Shown here piece after piece: positions 24,230-32,201 of a DNA stretch of 64,000 bases. A program made the position numbers and the translations under genes. Numbering within the stretch: the stretch's first letter is position 1; each line of letters starts with the position of its first letter. Source of the DNA: Nocardioides lianchengensis. GTDB lineage: Bacteria > Actinomycetota > Actinomycetes > Propionibacteriales > Nocardioidaceae. Below the pieces are notes generated by a model. That model had not been told where the DNA came from, did not search any database, and worked only from the letters and a program-made list of their open reading frames with translations. Where the stretch lies: the NCBI RefSeq assembly GCF_900101465.1, contig NZ_FMZM01000008.1:124001-188000 (forward strand). Reading direction: 5' to 3'.

Positions 24230-25047
24230 GACTCGGCCGCCGCGCGCCCGTCGGCGCCGAAGAGCAGCTCCGAGGCCCGGTCAGCGAGCGCGTGGAACTC
24301 CGGCGTGCGCATCATGTCGGGCGTCCGCGGGCGCGGCAGGTCGACCTCGATGATCTCCTTGATCCGGCCCGGCCGCGGGCTCATGACCGCCACCTGGTCG
24401 GAGAGGAAGATCGCCTCGTTGATGCCGTGCGTGACCAGCAGGGTGGTCGCCGGCTTCTCGGTCCAGATCCGCAGCAGCTCCAGGTTGAGGTTCTGGCGGG
24501 TCATGTCGTCGAGCGCACCGAACGGCTCGTCGAGCAGCAGCACCGACGGCTTCAGCGCCAGCGCGCGGGCGATGGACACCCGCTGGCGCATGCCGCCCGA
24601 GAGCTGGGCCGGCTTGGCCTTCTCGAAGCCGGTCAGCCCGACCAGGGCGATCAGCTCCTCGACGTACGCCTTGTCGACCTTGCGGCCGGCGACCTCGAAG
24701 GGCAGCTGGATGTTCTTCACCACGCTGCGCCACGGCAGCAGGGCGTGGTCCTGGAAGGCGATGCCGAGCTCGCTGTCGCGGCGCAGCTCGCGCGGCGTCT
24801 TGCCGTCGACGATGGCCTCGCCGCTGCTGGGCGACTCCAGCCCCGCGAGGATCCGCAGGATCGTCGACTTGCCGCAGCCCGACGGGCCCAGCAACGCCAG
24901 GAAGGAGCCCTGGTCGGTGTGCAGGTGGGCGTCCTGGAGGGCGGTGACGGGCTTGCCGCCACTGCCCTTGAACGTCTTGGTCAGTCCCTTGATCTGGATG
25001 CCGGTGCCCAGCCGGGCACCGGCATCCAGGTTCTGCTCAGTCGTCAT
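24226..25047 (-). CDS. NitT/TauT-type ABC transporter ATP-binding protein
   Basis: The 273-aa ATPase has Walker [11 protein letters not shown]-loop FQDHALLPW, signature [15 protein letters not shown], Walker [13 protein letters not shown] and switch VTHGINEA, all intact. The closest groups are SsuB/TauB/NrtD. It powers the importer formed by the two permeases and the lipoprotein encoded upstream, 26 bp away. Substrate cannot be read from the ATPase. Confidence 0.9.
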   Translation of the reverse strand: MTTEQNLDAGARLGTGIQIKGLTKTFKGSGGKPVTALQDAHLHTDQGSFLALLGPSGCGKSTILRILAGLESPSSGEAIVDGKTPRELRRDSELGIAFQDHALLPWRSVVKNIQLPFEVAGRKVDKAYVEELIALVGLTGFEKAKPAQLSGGMRQRVSIARALALKPSVLLLDEPFGALDDMTRQNLNLELLRIWTEKPATTLLVTHGINEAIFLSDQVAVMSPRPGRIKEIIEVDLPRPRTPDMMRTPEFHALADRASELLFGADGRAAAES

Positions 25048-25073
25048 GTGTACGACGGGTCGAGGACCCGACC

Positions 25074-26204
25074 TCAGCCCTGGTAGGCCTTGAGGTCGGG
25101 GTTCTCCTCGTAGATCTCGTCGATGAGAGAGGTGTCGAACAGGTCCTCGACCGAGACCTCCCAGCCGGCCGCGGCCAGCGACTCGACGGTCTGCGACTGC
25201 AGCTCGTCGGTGATGGTGAACAGGCCGTTGGCCTCGGTGTCCGGCGTCGAGATCAGCAGCTTCGAGGCCTCCAGGCCCATGCCGGTCTTCTTCGGGTCGA
25301 GCGCACCGAAGACCGACTCGAGGCCCTCGGCGTTGTCGGAGGCGGCCTCGTTGTAGTACTTCGTGATCAGGTCGACCGTCGCGTCGGTCGGCTGCTGGAA
25401 GACGTCGCTCCAGCCCTTGATCTCGGCCGTGAGGAAGGCCTTCACCTTGTCGCGGTCCTCAGCCAGGGTCTGGTCGGTGACCGTGAACGTCTCGGCGACG
25501 TACGGGACGCCGTTCTCGGCGTACGGCAGGTTGGTGATCTCGTAGCCGGCCAGCTCGACGGTCAGCGCCTCGTTGGTCAGGTAGGCCATGAAGCCGTCGA
25601 CGTCCTTGTTCATCAGCGGCGTCGGGTCGAAGTCGACCGGCACGACCTCGACGTCCTTCTCGTCGATGTCGTTGGCGGCCAGGATGGCGCGGAAGACGTT
25701 GGCGTTGGAGTCCTGCACGCCGATCTTCTTGCCGACCAGGTCCTGCGGCGTCGCGATGTCGGCGCCGTCCTTCAGCGACAGGATCGTGAAGGGGTTCTTC
25801 TGGAAGGTCGCGCCGACGATCTTCAGCGGCGCCTCCTCCTCGGCGATCGCGGCGCCGACCGAGGCGGCGTCGTTGATCGCCACGTCGACGGTGCCGCTGA
25901 GCAGCTTGGCGACGCCGGTGTCGGGGCCCGAGATCCCGTTCACCGCGTCGAAGCCGGCCTCGTCGTAGTAGCCGTTCTCGTAGGCGTAGAACTCGCCGCT
26001 GAACTCCTCGTTCTTGATCCAGGAGTACTGCACGTCGATCTCGCCGTACGACGCGTCGCCGCCGCCGTCGCCACCGGCGTCGGTGGAGGAGGAGTCGTCG
26101 CTGCCGCAGCCGGCGAGGGCGAGGACCGCGACGAGCGACACGGCGCTCGCGGCGATGGTGGAGCGCCGGGCCGACAGGCGGCGGGCGCGCGGAAGTGCTG
26201 CCAT
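25074..26204 (-). CDS. ABC transporter substrate-binding lipoprotein (NMT1/SsuA-like)
   Basis: The 376-aa protein starts at ATG 26204 ([10 protein letters not shown]); a longer open frame to 26291 runs through the GlnR box and is unlikely. It has a lipoprotein signal with lipobox ALAGC and an Asp/Ser/Gly-rich linker. The NMT1/SsuA-like binding domain follows, with [27 protein letters not shown] and [22 protein letters not shown]. Family members bind nitrate, taurine, sulfonates, pyrimidines or other N-heterocycles. Given the GlnR box and the adjacent purine operon I infer a nitrogen compound such as allantoin or a purine, but sequence alone does not fix it. Confidence 0.85.
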   Translation of the reverse strand: MAALPRARRLSARRSTIAASAVSLVAVLALAGCGSDDSSSTDAGGDGGGDASYGEIDVQYSWIKNEEFSGEFYAYENGYYDEAGFDAVNGISGPDTGVAKLLSGTVDVAINDAASVGAAIAEEEAPLKIVGATFQKNPFTILSLKDGADIATPQDLVGKKIGVQDSNANVFRAILAANDIDEKDVEVVPVDFDPTPLMNKDVDGFMAYLTNEALTVELAGYEITNLPYAENGVPYVAETFTVTDQTLAEDRDKVKAFLTAEIKGWSDVFQQPTDATVDLITKYYNEAASDNAEGLESVFGALDPKKTGMGLEASKLLISTPDTEANGLFTITDELQSQTVESLAAAGWEVSVEDLFDTSLIDEIYEENPDLKAYQG

Positions 26205-26247
26205 TTCTTGGGGTCCCTCCCAGGAGAGCGTGTCTCGGGTGCGCCGC

Positions 26248-26300
26248 ACGCTAGCCAGGCTGCGTTTCGTGTTCTGACACGTTCGTTTCACCGGTGTAAC
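26248..26300 (-). promoter_or_regulatory. GlnR box and -10 of the NitT transporter operon
   Basis: On the minus strand GTTAC-ACCGGT-GAAAC (26300 to 26285) is a perfect GlnR box. It continues in 11-bp phase with GTCAG (4/5) and then a second GAAAC one base out of phase. TAGCGT (26253 to 26248) is a candidate -10, 47 bp from the box start. The uraD promoter has 48 bp. Confidence 0.7.
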
Positions 26301-26322
26301 GATGTTGCGGCGCGCCCGCCCC

Positions 26323-26637
26323 TCACCCTGTCGGAGCCGTCACATAGAGCTTGCGCAGCGTCTCGGTCACGGTCCACACCGTCCGGTCCCCGGCCCGCAG
26401 GCGTACGACGACGCCCGGCGCCAGCGTGAGCACCGACCCGTCCTCGAAGGCCACGGTCCCGGCGCCGGCCAGCACCACGAACACCTCGTCGGCCTCGGTG
26501 TCGCGGTCCTCGCCCGGCGCCATCTCCCACAGCCCGATCCCGGCGCCGCCGAGGTCGGCGAGCTCGGCCAGCCCGAAGCCGGGGCGGAGCGGGTCGAGGT
26601 CGTGGGTGCGGGCGTCGGTGCTGAGGATCCGGGTCAC
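26323..26637 (-). CDS. Small single-domain cupin (Cupin_3-like)
   Basis: The 104-aa protein is one cupin barrel: GLWEMAPGEDRDTEADEVFVVL for motif 1, then LAPGVVVRLRAGDRTVWTVTETLRKLYV. The ending resembles the Cupin_3 domain, also found in S-ureidoglycine aminohydrolase and EutQ-type proteins. It lacks the usual HxH metal pair of motif 1, so catalysis is doubtful. It starts 9 bp after the TetR stop on the same strand, so it is probably cotranscribed with the regulator. A link to the purine island is possible but weak. Confidence 0.7.
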   Translation of the reverse strand: MTRILSTDARTHDLDPLRPGFGLAELADLGGAGIGLWEMAPGEDRDTEADEVFVVLAGAGTVAFEDGSVLTLAPGVVVRLRAGDRTVWTVTETLRKLYVTAPTG

Positions 26638-26646
26638 GCGCCGACC

Positions 26647-27204
26647 CTAGTGGCCGGCGCCGGCGATCGTCTGGGCCGCCGTCGCGAGGTCCTCGACGCC
26701 GCGGGTGAGCACCTCGGGGCGGTCGGTGGTGAGGTCGAGGTGGAACCCGTAGAGCGCCGAGTCGACCAGGGTGATGATCCGGGCCACCCGCTCGCGCGGG
26801 GCGCCGCAGCGCACGAGGTACTCCTGCAGCGCCTGCGCCCACCGCTCGTTGCCGGCGCGGGCGCTGGACAGGTAGGGCTCCTGTCCGATCAGCCCGCTCG
26901 CCGCGGCCTGGCAGTAGAGGTCGAGGCAGGCCTTGAACGGCGGCCCCTGGTAGGCCGCCCACAGCGCGAGCACGCCCCGTCGTACGTCGGCCTCCGCGGG
27001 CAGGGCGTGCACCGCGGCGGTCGAGCGCTCGGTGCTGCGCGCGACGACGGCCGAGACCAGCGCGTCCCGGCTCTCGAAGTGGTAGATGAGCATCCGGTCG
27101 CTGGTCCCGATCGCCGCGGCCACGGGACGCAGGGTCAGGCCGATCAGCCCGTGCTCGTAGACGTAGTCGGTGACCTGCTCGAGCAGCTCCTCGCGACGGT
27201 CCAT
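26647..27204 (-). CDS. TetR family regulator, likely repressor of the SMR pump
   Basis: The 185-aa protein has an N-terminal TetR HTH (about residues 5-50; LTLRPVAAAIGTSDRMLIYHF) and a variable ligand domain. I start it at ATG 27204 (MDRREELLEQ), preceded by CGGAGG and by TACGCT 6 nt upstream; the longer frame would cross the operator region. It diverges from the SMR transporter gene, and two identical palindromes lie between them, so it most likely represses both and senses a pump substrate. Confidence 0.85.
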   Translation of the reverse strand: MDRREELLEQVTDYVYEHGLIGLTLRPVAAAIGTSDRMLIYHFESRDALVSAVVARSTERSTAAVHALPAEADVRRGVLALWAAYQGPPFKACLDLYCQAAASGLIGQEPYLSSARAGNERWAQALQEYLVRCGAPRERVARIITLVDSALYGFHLDLTTDRPEVLTRGVEDLATAAQTIAGAGH

Positions 27205-27213
27205 CCTCCGAGC

Positions 27214-27254
27214 GTAGCGAGTGCTACAGTCGAGGCGCATGTAGCGAGTGCTAC
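27214..27254. promoter_or_regulatory. Duplicated operator GTAGCGAGTGCTAC
   Basis: Two identical 14-bp sites, GTAGCGAGTGCTAC, lie at 27214-27227 and 27241-27254, 27 bp apart. Each has GTAGC/GCTAC arms around GAGT. The first overlaps the tetR -10 (TACGCT, minus strand) and a candidate SMR -10 (TACAGT, 27225-27230). They are the probable binding sites of the divergent TetR protein. Confidence 0.75.
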
Positions 27255-27280
27255 ATCGCGTGTCGACGAAGGAGAGACCC

Positions 27281-27604
27281 GTGCTGGCCGCCGTCCTGCT
27301 CGCCGTGGCGATCGTCCTGGAGGTCGCCTCGAGCGCCCTGCTGCCCCGGGCCCAGGGCTTCACCCATCTCGGCTGGACCGCCGTCGTGCTGCTCGGCTAC
27401 ACGAGCGCGATCTGGCTGCTCACCGTCGTCGTCAAGACGGTGCCGGTCTCCGTCGCCTACGCCATCTGGGCCGGCGCCGGCACCGCGCTGGTCGCCGTGG
27501 TCGGCTGGGCCTTCCTCGGCGAGCCGCTCGGCTGGCTCAAGGCCGCGTCGATCGTGCTGATCGTGGCCGGCGTCGTCGGCCTCAACGTCACCGGCGCCCA
27601 CTGA
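27281..27604 (+). CDS. SMR (small multidrug resistance) family transporter
   Basis: The 107-aa protein has the four helices of the EmrE/QacC family. With the GTG start at 27281 the essential membrane Glu falls at residue 14 (VAIVLEVASS), exactly as in EmrE. AAGGAG lies 6 nt upstream of this GTG, so it is preferred over the open frame from 27248. The conserved AYAIWAGAGTALVAVVGW with its Trp is also present. It should exchange protons for cationic compounds or guanidinium-type substrates as a dimer. The divergent TetR gene and duplicated operator imply inducible expression. Confidence 0.88.
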   Translation: MLAAVLLAVAIVLEVASSALLPRAQGFTHLGWTAVVLLGYTSAIWLLTVVVKTVPVSVAYAIWAGAGTALVAVVGWAFLGEPLGWLKAASIVLIVAGVVGLNVTGAH

Positions 27605-27614
27605 CCCCCACGCG

Positions 27615-29279
27615 TCAGCCGACCGCCTTCGCGGCGGCGCGGCCCGCCGTACGGCCCGAGAAGAGGCAGCCGCCGAGGAACGTGCCTTCGAGCGCGTTGT
27701 AGCCCATCATCCCGCCGCCGCCGAAGCCGTTGACCTCACCGGCCGCGTAGAGCCCCGGGAACGGCGTACCGTCCGCGCGCAGGCAGCGCCCGTCGAGATC
27801 GGTCTCCAGCCCGCCGAGCGTCTTGCGCGACAGGATGTTCAATCGTACGGCGATCAGCGGGCCGGCCTTCGGGTCCAGGATCTTGTGCGGCGTCGCCACC
27901 CGGATCAGCTTGTCGCCGCGGTAGGTCCGCGCCCCGCGGAGCGCGGTGATCTGGGCGTCCTTGGTGTAGGCGTTGTCGATCTCGCGGTCGCGCCGCTCGA
28001 TCAGCTCGCGCAGCTCGGGCTCGGAGATCGTCGCGCCCTCGCCGACCTCGTTCATGCCCCGCACCAGCTCGCTGAGCGAGTCGGCCACCACGAAGTCCTC
28101 GCCGTGCTGCTTGAACGCCTCGACCGGGCCCGGAGCGCCCTTCTTGACCCGCGAGAGCAGCAGCTTGATGTCGCGACCGGTCAGGTCGGGGTTCTGCTCG
28201 GAGCCCGAGAGCGCGAACTCCTTCTCGATGATCTTCTGGGTCAGCACGAACCACGAGTAGTCGTGCCCGGTGCTCCGCAGGTGGGCGAGGGTGCCGAGGG
28301 TGTCGAACCCCGGGAAGTACGGCGCGGGCAACCGCTTGCCGGTCGCGTCCAGCCACAGCGACGAGGGCCCGGGCAGGATCCGGATGCCGTGGTTCTCCCA
28401 GATCGAGTTCCAGTTGCGGATGCCCTCGACGTAGTGCCACATCCGGTCGGGGTTGATGACGTTCGCCCCGGCGTCCTGGGTGATGCCGAGCATCCGCCCG
28501 TCGACGTGGGCGGGCACGCCCGACACCATCGTCCGCGGCGGCGTGCCGAGCCGCGCCGGCCAGGCCTTGCGGACCAGATCGTGGTTCCCACCGATGCCGC
28601 CACTGGTGACGATCACCGCCTGGCCGTGGATCTCGAAGGCCGCCACCTCGGTCCGGGAGCTGGCGACGCCGCGGTCGACGGAGGTCGGCTCCAGCACCTG
28701 TCCCTCGACGCCGACGCAGACGCCGTCGGTCACGATCAGCCCGTCGACGCGGTGCCGGAAGGCGAAGGTGATCCGACCGGTCGCGACGTGCTCGCGGACC
28801 CGTCGCTCGAACGGCTCGACCACCCCGGGACCGGTGCCCCAGGTGATGTGGAAGCGCGGGACCGAGTTGCCGTGGCCGTCCGCGCGGCCGTCACCGCGCT
28901 CGGCCCAGCCCACGACCGGGAAGATCCGGTGACCCATCTCGCGCAGCCAGGACCGCTTCTCGCCGGCCGCGAAGTCGACGTACGCCTCGGCCCACGCGCG
29001 CGGCCACCGGTCCTCCTCGCGGTCGAACTGGGCGCTCCCGAGCCAGTCCTGCCAGGCCAGCTCGTGGGAGTCCTTGACGCCCATCCGGCGCTGCTCGGGG
29101 CTGTCGACCAGGAACAGGCCGCCCAGCGACCAGAACGCCTGCCCGCCGAGCGACTGCTCGCCCTCCTGGTCGACCAGCACCACCGACCGGCCCGCGTCGG
29201 CGGCCTCCGCAGCAGCGACCAGACCGGCCAGGCCGGCACCCACGACGACGACATCCACCTGTTGAGTCACGCCGCGCAT
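27615..29279 (-). CDS. FAD-binding dehydrogenase, KstD/fumarate-reductase-like
   Basis: The 554-aa flavoprotein starts with a Rossmann FAD motif, DVVVVGAGLAGLVAAAEAADAG. It ends with the FAD_binding_2 closing region LYAAGEVNGFGGGGMMGYNALEG and FLGGCLFSGRTAGRAAA. The overall length and the AFWSLGGLFLVDSPEQ segment match an actinobacterial group annotated as FAD-binding dehydrogenase related to 3-ketosteroid delta1-dehydrogenase. The actual substrate is unknown. The start may be ATG 29279 or GTG 29270. It lies 23 bp downstream of the GntR gene on the same strand, with a MatC-type carboxylate transporter divergent from the regulator, suggesting one catabolic module. Confidence 0.8.
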   Translation of the reverse strand: MRGVTQQVDVVVVGAGLAGLVAAAEAADAGRSVVLVDQEGEQSLGGQAFWSLGGLFLVDSPEQRRMGVKDSHELAWQDWLGSAQFDREEDRWPRAWAEAYVDFAAGEKRSWLREMGHRIFPVVGWAERGDGRADGHGNSVPRFHITWGTGPGVVEPFERRVREHVATGRITFAFRHRVDGLIVTDGVCVGVEGQVLEPTSVDRGVASSRTEVAAFEIHGQAVIVTSGGIGGNHDLVRKAWPARLGTPPRTMVSGVPAHVDGRMLGITQDAGANVINPDRMWHYVEGIRNWNSIWENHGIRILPGPSSLWLDATGKRLPAPYFPGFDTLGTLAHLRSTGHDYSWFVLTQKIIEKEFALSGSEQNPDLTGRDIKLLLSRVKKGAPGPVEAFKQHGEDFVVADSLSELVRGMNEVGEGATISEPELRELIERRDREIDNAYTKDAQITALRGARTYRGDKLIRVATPHKILDPKAGPLIAVRLNILSRKTLGGLETDLDGRCLRADGTPFPGLYAAGEVNGFGGGGMMGYNALEGTFLGGCLFSGRTAGRAAAKAVG

Positions 29280-29302
29280 CCTCCGGTGACCCGGGTCACG
29301 GG

Positions 29303-29935
29303 TCAAGCAGGCCCCGAGAGCAGGCCCAGGCACGCGGTGGCCGCAGCACTGCCGTCGGCCCGGATGATCGCCTCGGCCAGCGCGTCCAGCCGGGCCCGTA
29401 CGGCGGGGGTGTCTCCCGGGTCCGGCGCGCTCTCGGCCAGCAGGTCGTCGAGGTCGGCCATCAGCGGCGACTCCGCGAGCCGGCGGATGCAGCGCCAGGT
29501 GTGCTCGAAGCTGCGGGGGCGGCCGTCGGGAGCGAGCATCGCGGTCCGCAGCGCGTCCTGCGGGTGGCTCGCGGCCGCCCGCGCGAGCCCGGCCAGCATC
29601 GCCTCGCGGGCGACGGTGACCTGCTCGGGTGGCCGCTCGGACAGCCCCTCGGCGAGCCCGCTCCCCCCGCCGGTCGCCGGGACGTCGGGATCGCGCACCA
29701 GGGCCCCCACCCCGTGCCGGACCTCGATCCGGCCGCGGGTCTCCAACGAGGCCAGGGCCCGCGACAGGGTCGCTCGACTGACGCCGAGGTCGGCCGCCAG
29801 CTGGCGCTCCGACGGCAGCCGGTCGCCACCCACCAGGCCCTGCGCCTCGATGAAGTCGGAGATGTGCGCGGCGAGGCTCTCGTAGAGCCGCTCCCGGCGC
29901 ATCGGCGGCAGGCTCCTGGCGGACTCCGGCGTCAT
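29303..29935 (-). CDS. GntR (FadR subfamily) transcriptional regulator
   Basis: The 210-aa regulator has a winged HTH at about residues 15-80: RLYESLAAHISDFIEAQGLVGG, RLPSERQLAADLGVSRATLSRALASLE, GRIEVRHGVGALV. A shortened, Ala-rich effector domain follows. TAGGAT lies 6 nt before ATG 29935, so its mRNA is probably leaderless. Palindromic sites fill the gap to the divergent transporter gene. It likely controls that transporter and the flavoprotein gene downstream. Confidence 0.85.
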   Translation of the reverse strand: MTPESARSLPPMRRERLYESLAAHISDFIEAQGLVGGDRLPSERQLAADLGVSRATLSRALASLETRGRIEVRHGVGALVRDPDVPATGGGSGLAEGLSERPPEQVTVAREAMLAGLARAAASHPQDALRTAMLAPDGRPRSFEHTWRCIRRLAESPLMADLDDLLAESAPDPGDTPAVRARLDALAEAIIRADGSAAATACLGLLSGPA

Positions 29936-29954
29936 GCGGGGATCCTAGGCCGGA

Positions 29955-29985
29955 AGTGGCTGGGTTGCCAGGTGGCTCAGCCACT
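29955..29985. promoter_or_regulatory. Palindromic operator between GntR gene and MatC-type gene
   Basis: GTGGCTCAGCCAC (29972-29984) is a perfect 6+1+6 palindrome. Just before it, AGTGGCTG (29955-29962) pairs with CAGCCACT (29978-29985), and TGGCTGGGTTGCCA is a second TGGC/GCCA site. These match the TGGnnnnnCCA style of FadR-type GntR operators. Confidence 0.6.
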
Positions 29986-30005
29986 GACATGATCGAGAAG
30001 TCCTC

Positions 30006-31409
30006 ATGACGTGGGTCACATTCTCGGACCCCTCCTCTGACGAACGGATTCCCGTGTCCCACGAGATCATCTCGCTGATCGTCCTCGCGGTCGTGTTCCT
30101 GGTCGCCACCGTGCGTGGCGTCAACATGGGCGCCCTGGCCCTGGTGGCCTCCTTCGTGGTCGGCCTCTCCGTCTACGACCTCGAGGTCGACGACGTGCTG
30201 GCCGGCTTCCCGAGCGACCTGTTCGTGATCCTGGTCGGCGTCACCTACCTCTTCGCGCTGGCCAAGAACAACGGCACCGTCGACTGGATCGTGCACGGCG
30301 CGGTCCGCGCGGTCGGGGGCCGGGTCGCGCTGGTCCCGTGGGCGATGTTCCTGGTCTGCGCGGCGGTCACCGCGATCGGCGCGGTCAGCCCGGCCGCGGT
30401 CGCCATCGTGGCGCCGGTGGCGATGGGCTTCGCGCTGCGCTACGAGATCAACCCGCTGATGATGGGGATGATGGTCGTCCAGGGCGCGACGGCCGGCTCC
30501 TTCTCCCCCATCGGCATCTTCGGCAGCATCACCAACGGCGTCGTCGAGCGCAACGACCTCCCCGGCAACCAGCTCTTCCTCTTCTGCACGACGTTCCTGG
30601 CGGCCACGATCATCGCCACCGTCGCCTACCTCGCCTTCGGCGGCCGCCAGCTGATCGCCCGGGGCCGCGAGGACGCCCGGGTCGCCGCGATGGGCACCGA
30701 GGCCGAGGCGGCGAGCTTCCGGGCCACCCACGCCGGCGGCTCCAGCACGCCGCACTCCGCGGTCGAGGCCTCCCGCTCGGTCACGGCCGACGACGACGCC
30801 GCCGACCCGACCCGGCTCACCCCGCAGCGGATCGTCACCCTGCTCGGGCTCGCCGCCCTGATGGTCGGCGCGCTCGTCTTCGACCTCGACGTCGGCTTCA
30901 CCGCGCTGACCATCGCCGTCACCCTGACCCTGGTCTTCCCGACCTCCGCCAAGGGCGCCGTCGAGAAGATCAGCTGGGGCACCGTGCTGCTCATCGGCGG
31001 CATCGTCACCTACGTCAACCTGCTCCAGAACGAGGGCGTGGTGACCTGGCTCGGCGACCGCGTGGCCGAGGTCGGCGCACCGCTCGTCGCGGCCCTGCTG
31101 ATCTGCCTGATCGGCGCCGTGGTCTCCGCTTTCGCCTCCACCACCGGCATCATCGGGGCGCTCATCCCGCTGGCCGTGCCGTTCCTGCTGACCGACCAGG
31201 TCAACGCCATCGCCCTGATCGCCGCGCTGGCCATCTCCAGCTCGGTGGTCGACTGCAGCCCGTTCTCCACCAACGGCGCCCTCGTGGTGGCCAACGCCGA
31301 CGCGACCGACCGCGAGCTGGTCTTCAAGCGGCTCATGCAGTGGGGCATGTCGATCGTGGTCATCGCCCCGCTCGTCGCCTGGGGCCTGATGGTGGTCCCG
31401 AGCGCCTAG
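30006..31409 (+). CDS. MatC/SLC13-type dicarboxylate permease
   Basis: The 467-aa membrane protein has about twelve helices and a polar middle loop (residues ~215-265). The N-terminal SLIVLAVVFLVATVRGVNMGALALVA matches the MatC_N domain of malonate/dicarboxylate carriers. The two halves carry related motifs: GAVSPAAVAIVAPVA with SPIGIFGSITN, and FASTTGIIGALIPLA with DCSPFSTNGALVVA. It would import a carboxylate, perhaps the substrate of the flavoprotein next door. GTG 30054 (VSHEIISLIV) is an equally good start, giving 451 aa; the ATG 30006 form adds 16 polar residues. Its stop overlaps the stop of the HAD gene by 4 bp. Confidence 0.82.
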   Translation: MTWVTFSDPSSDERIPVSHEIISLIVLAVVFLVATVRGVNMGALALVASFVVGLSVYDLEVDDVLAGFPSDLFVILVGVTYLFALAKNNGTVDWIVHGAVRAVGGRVALVPWAMFLVCAAVTAIGAVSPAAVAIVAPVAMGFALRYEINPLMMGMMVVQGATAGSFSPIGIFGSITNGVVERNDLPGNQLFLFCTTFLAATIIATVAYLAFGGRQLIARGREDARVAAMGTEAEAASFRATHAGGSSTPHSAVEASRSVTADDDAADPTRLTPQRIVTLLGLAALMVGALVFDLDVGFTALTIAVTLTLVFPTSAKGAVEKISWGTVLLIGGIVTYVNLLQNEGVVTWLGDRVAEVGAPLVAALLICLIGAVVSAFASTTGIIGALIPLAVPFLLTDQVNAIALIAALAISSSVVDCSPFSTNGALVVANADATDRELVFKRLMQWGMSIVVIAPLVAWGLMVVPSA

Positions 31410-32101
31410 CCCTCGGAGAGGTCGGCCACCACGCGGCGCAGGTCGCCGCCGTGGCCGACCTCGACCGTCGGCGTGGGCCCGTCCGGGTCGAGCAGGTGAC
31501 CCGGACGGGCCAGCCGCACGGTGGCGATCCCGGCCTCCAGCGCTCCGCGTACGTCGCGCGCCGACGCCGCGACGTGCACGAGCCGGGCGGGCGCGACGGC
31601 GGTGACGGCCGACCGGTAGATCTCAGGCGCGGGCTTGTAGGCGCCCAGCCGCTGCGAGGTCAGCACCCGCTCGGGGTCCACCAGCTGGTAGGCCCGGGAG
31701 CGACGGACCAGCGCGTCGTCGACGTTCGAGAGGATCCCCACCTCGGCGAGCGTCGCGACCGCCTGCAGCGCCGCCTCCGCATCCGGCCACAGCGGCCAGT
31801 CCGCGACGGACTCCTCCAGCAGCGCGAGGTCGTCGTCGACCAGGCCCAGCGGGTGGCCGAGCTCGTCGTACGCCCGGGCCAGGGCCTCGCGCGACACGTC
31901 GTGGAAGGTCGTGGGCGGGCGCGCGGTCCGCTGCAGCGCCTTGTTGTGCCGGTCCCAGCGGTCGTAGAGCGCGGTGCCGTCCTGCTCCCAGCCGCGCTCG
32001 GCGGCGAGCCGGCCCAGGAGCGCGGCCGCTCCCGTGCGGCTGTCCGTCAGCGCGCTGAACAGGTCGAACGTGACCACGAGGTTCGTCTCCGAGACAGTCA
32101 T
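31406..32101 (-). CDS. HAD superfamily hydrolase, haloacid-dehalogenase-like
   Basis: The 231-aa protein has the HAD core with motif [15 protein letters not shown] (second catalytic Asp replaced by Ser in FDLFS), motif [11 protein letters not shown], motif III Lys in [10 protein letters not shown] and a weak motif [16 protein letters not shown]. The Ser in motif I is typical of L-2-haloacid dehalogenases rather than phosphatases, which carry DxD. Motif IV is also altered (AASARD where VAD or SD is usual). Substrate unknown. Start ATG 32101 ([10 protein letters not shown]) is preferred; GTG 32128 would lengthen it by nine residues. Confidence 0.75.
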   Translation of the reverse strand: MTVSETNLVVTFDLFSALTDSRTGAAALLGRLAAERGWEQDGTALYDRWDRHNKALQRTARPPTTFHDVSREALARAYDELGHPLGLVDDDLALLEESVADWPLWPDAEAALQAVATLAEVGILSNVDDALVRRSRAYQLVDPERVLTSQRLGAYKPAPEIYRSAVTAVAPARLVHVAASARDVRGALEAGIATVRLARPGHLLDPDGPTPTVEVGHGGDLRRVVADLSEG

Positions 32102-32201
32102 GCCGTCGATCGTCGCATCTTCAACCACGACACGCCGTCAGACATCCGATGTCCCACCGTTCGGCCCGGTCACGTGCGAGAACATCTCCGGGACGAGGGA
32201 G

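Noticed and set aside
26323..26637. The small cupin as S-ureidoglycine aminohydrolase
   Set aside because: That enzyme is a two-cupin protein of about 260 aa with metal ligands; this one is a single cupin without the HxH pair and is linked to the TetR gene instead.
27615..30755. One 1046-aa frame spanning the flavoprotein, GntR and part of the MatC region
   Set aside because: Only the C-terminal 554 aa match a protein family; the rest is antisense or out of frame with the GntR and MatC-type genes.
31406..32101. The HAD protein as a phosphatase
   Set aside because: Motif I reads FDLFS with Ser in place of the second Asp, as in haloacid dehalogenases, so phosphatase activity is not supported.
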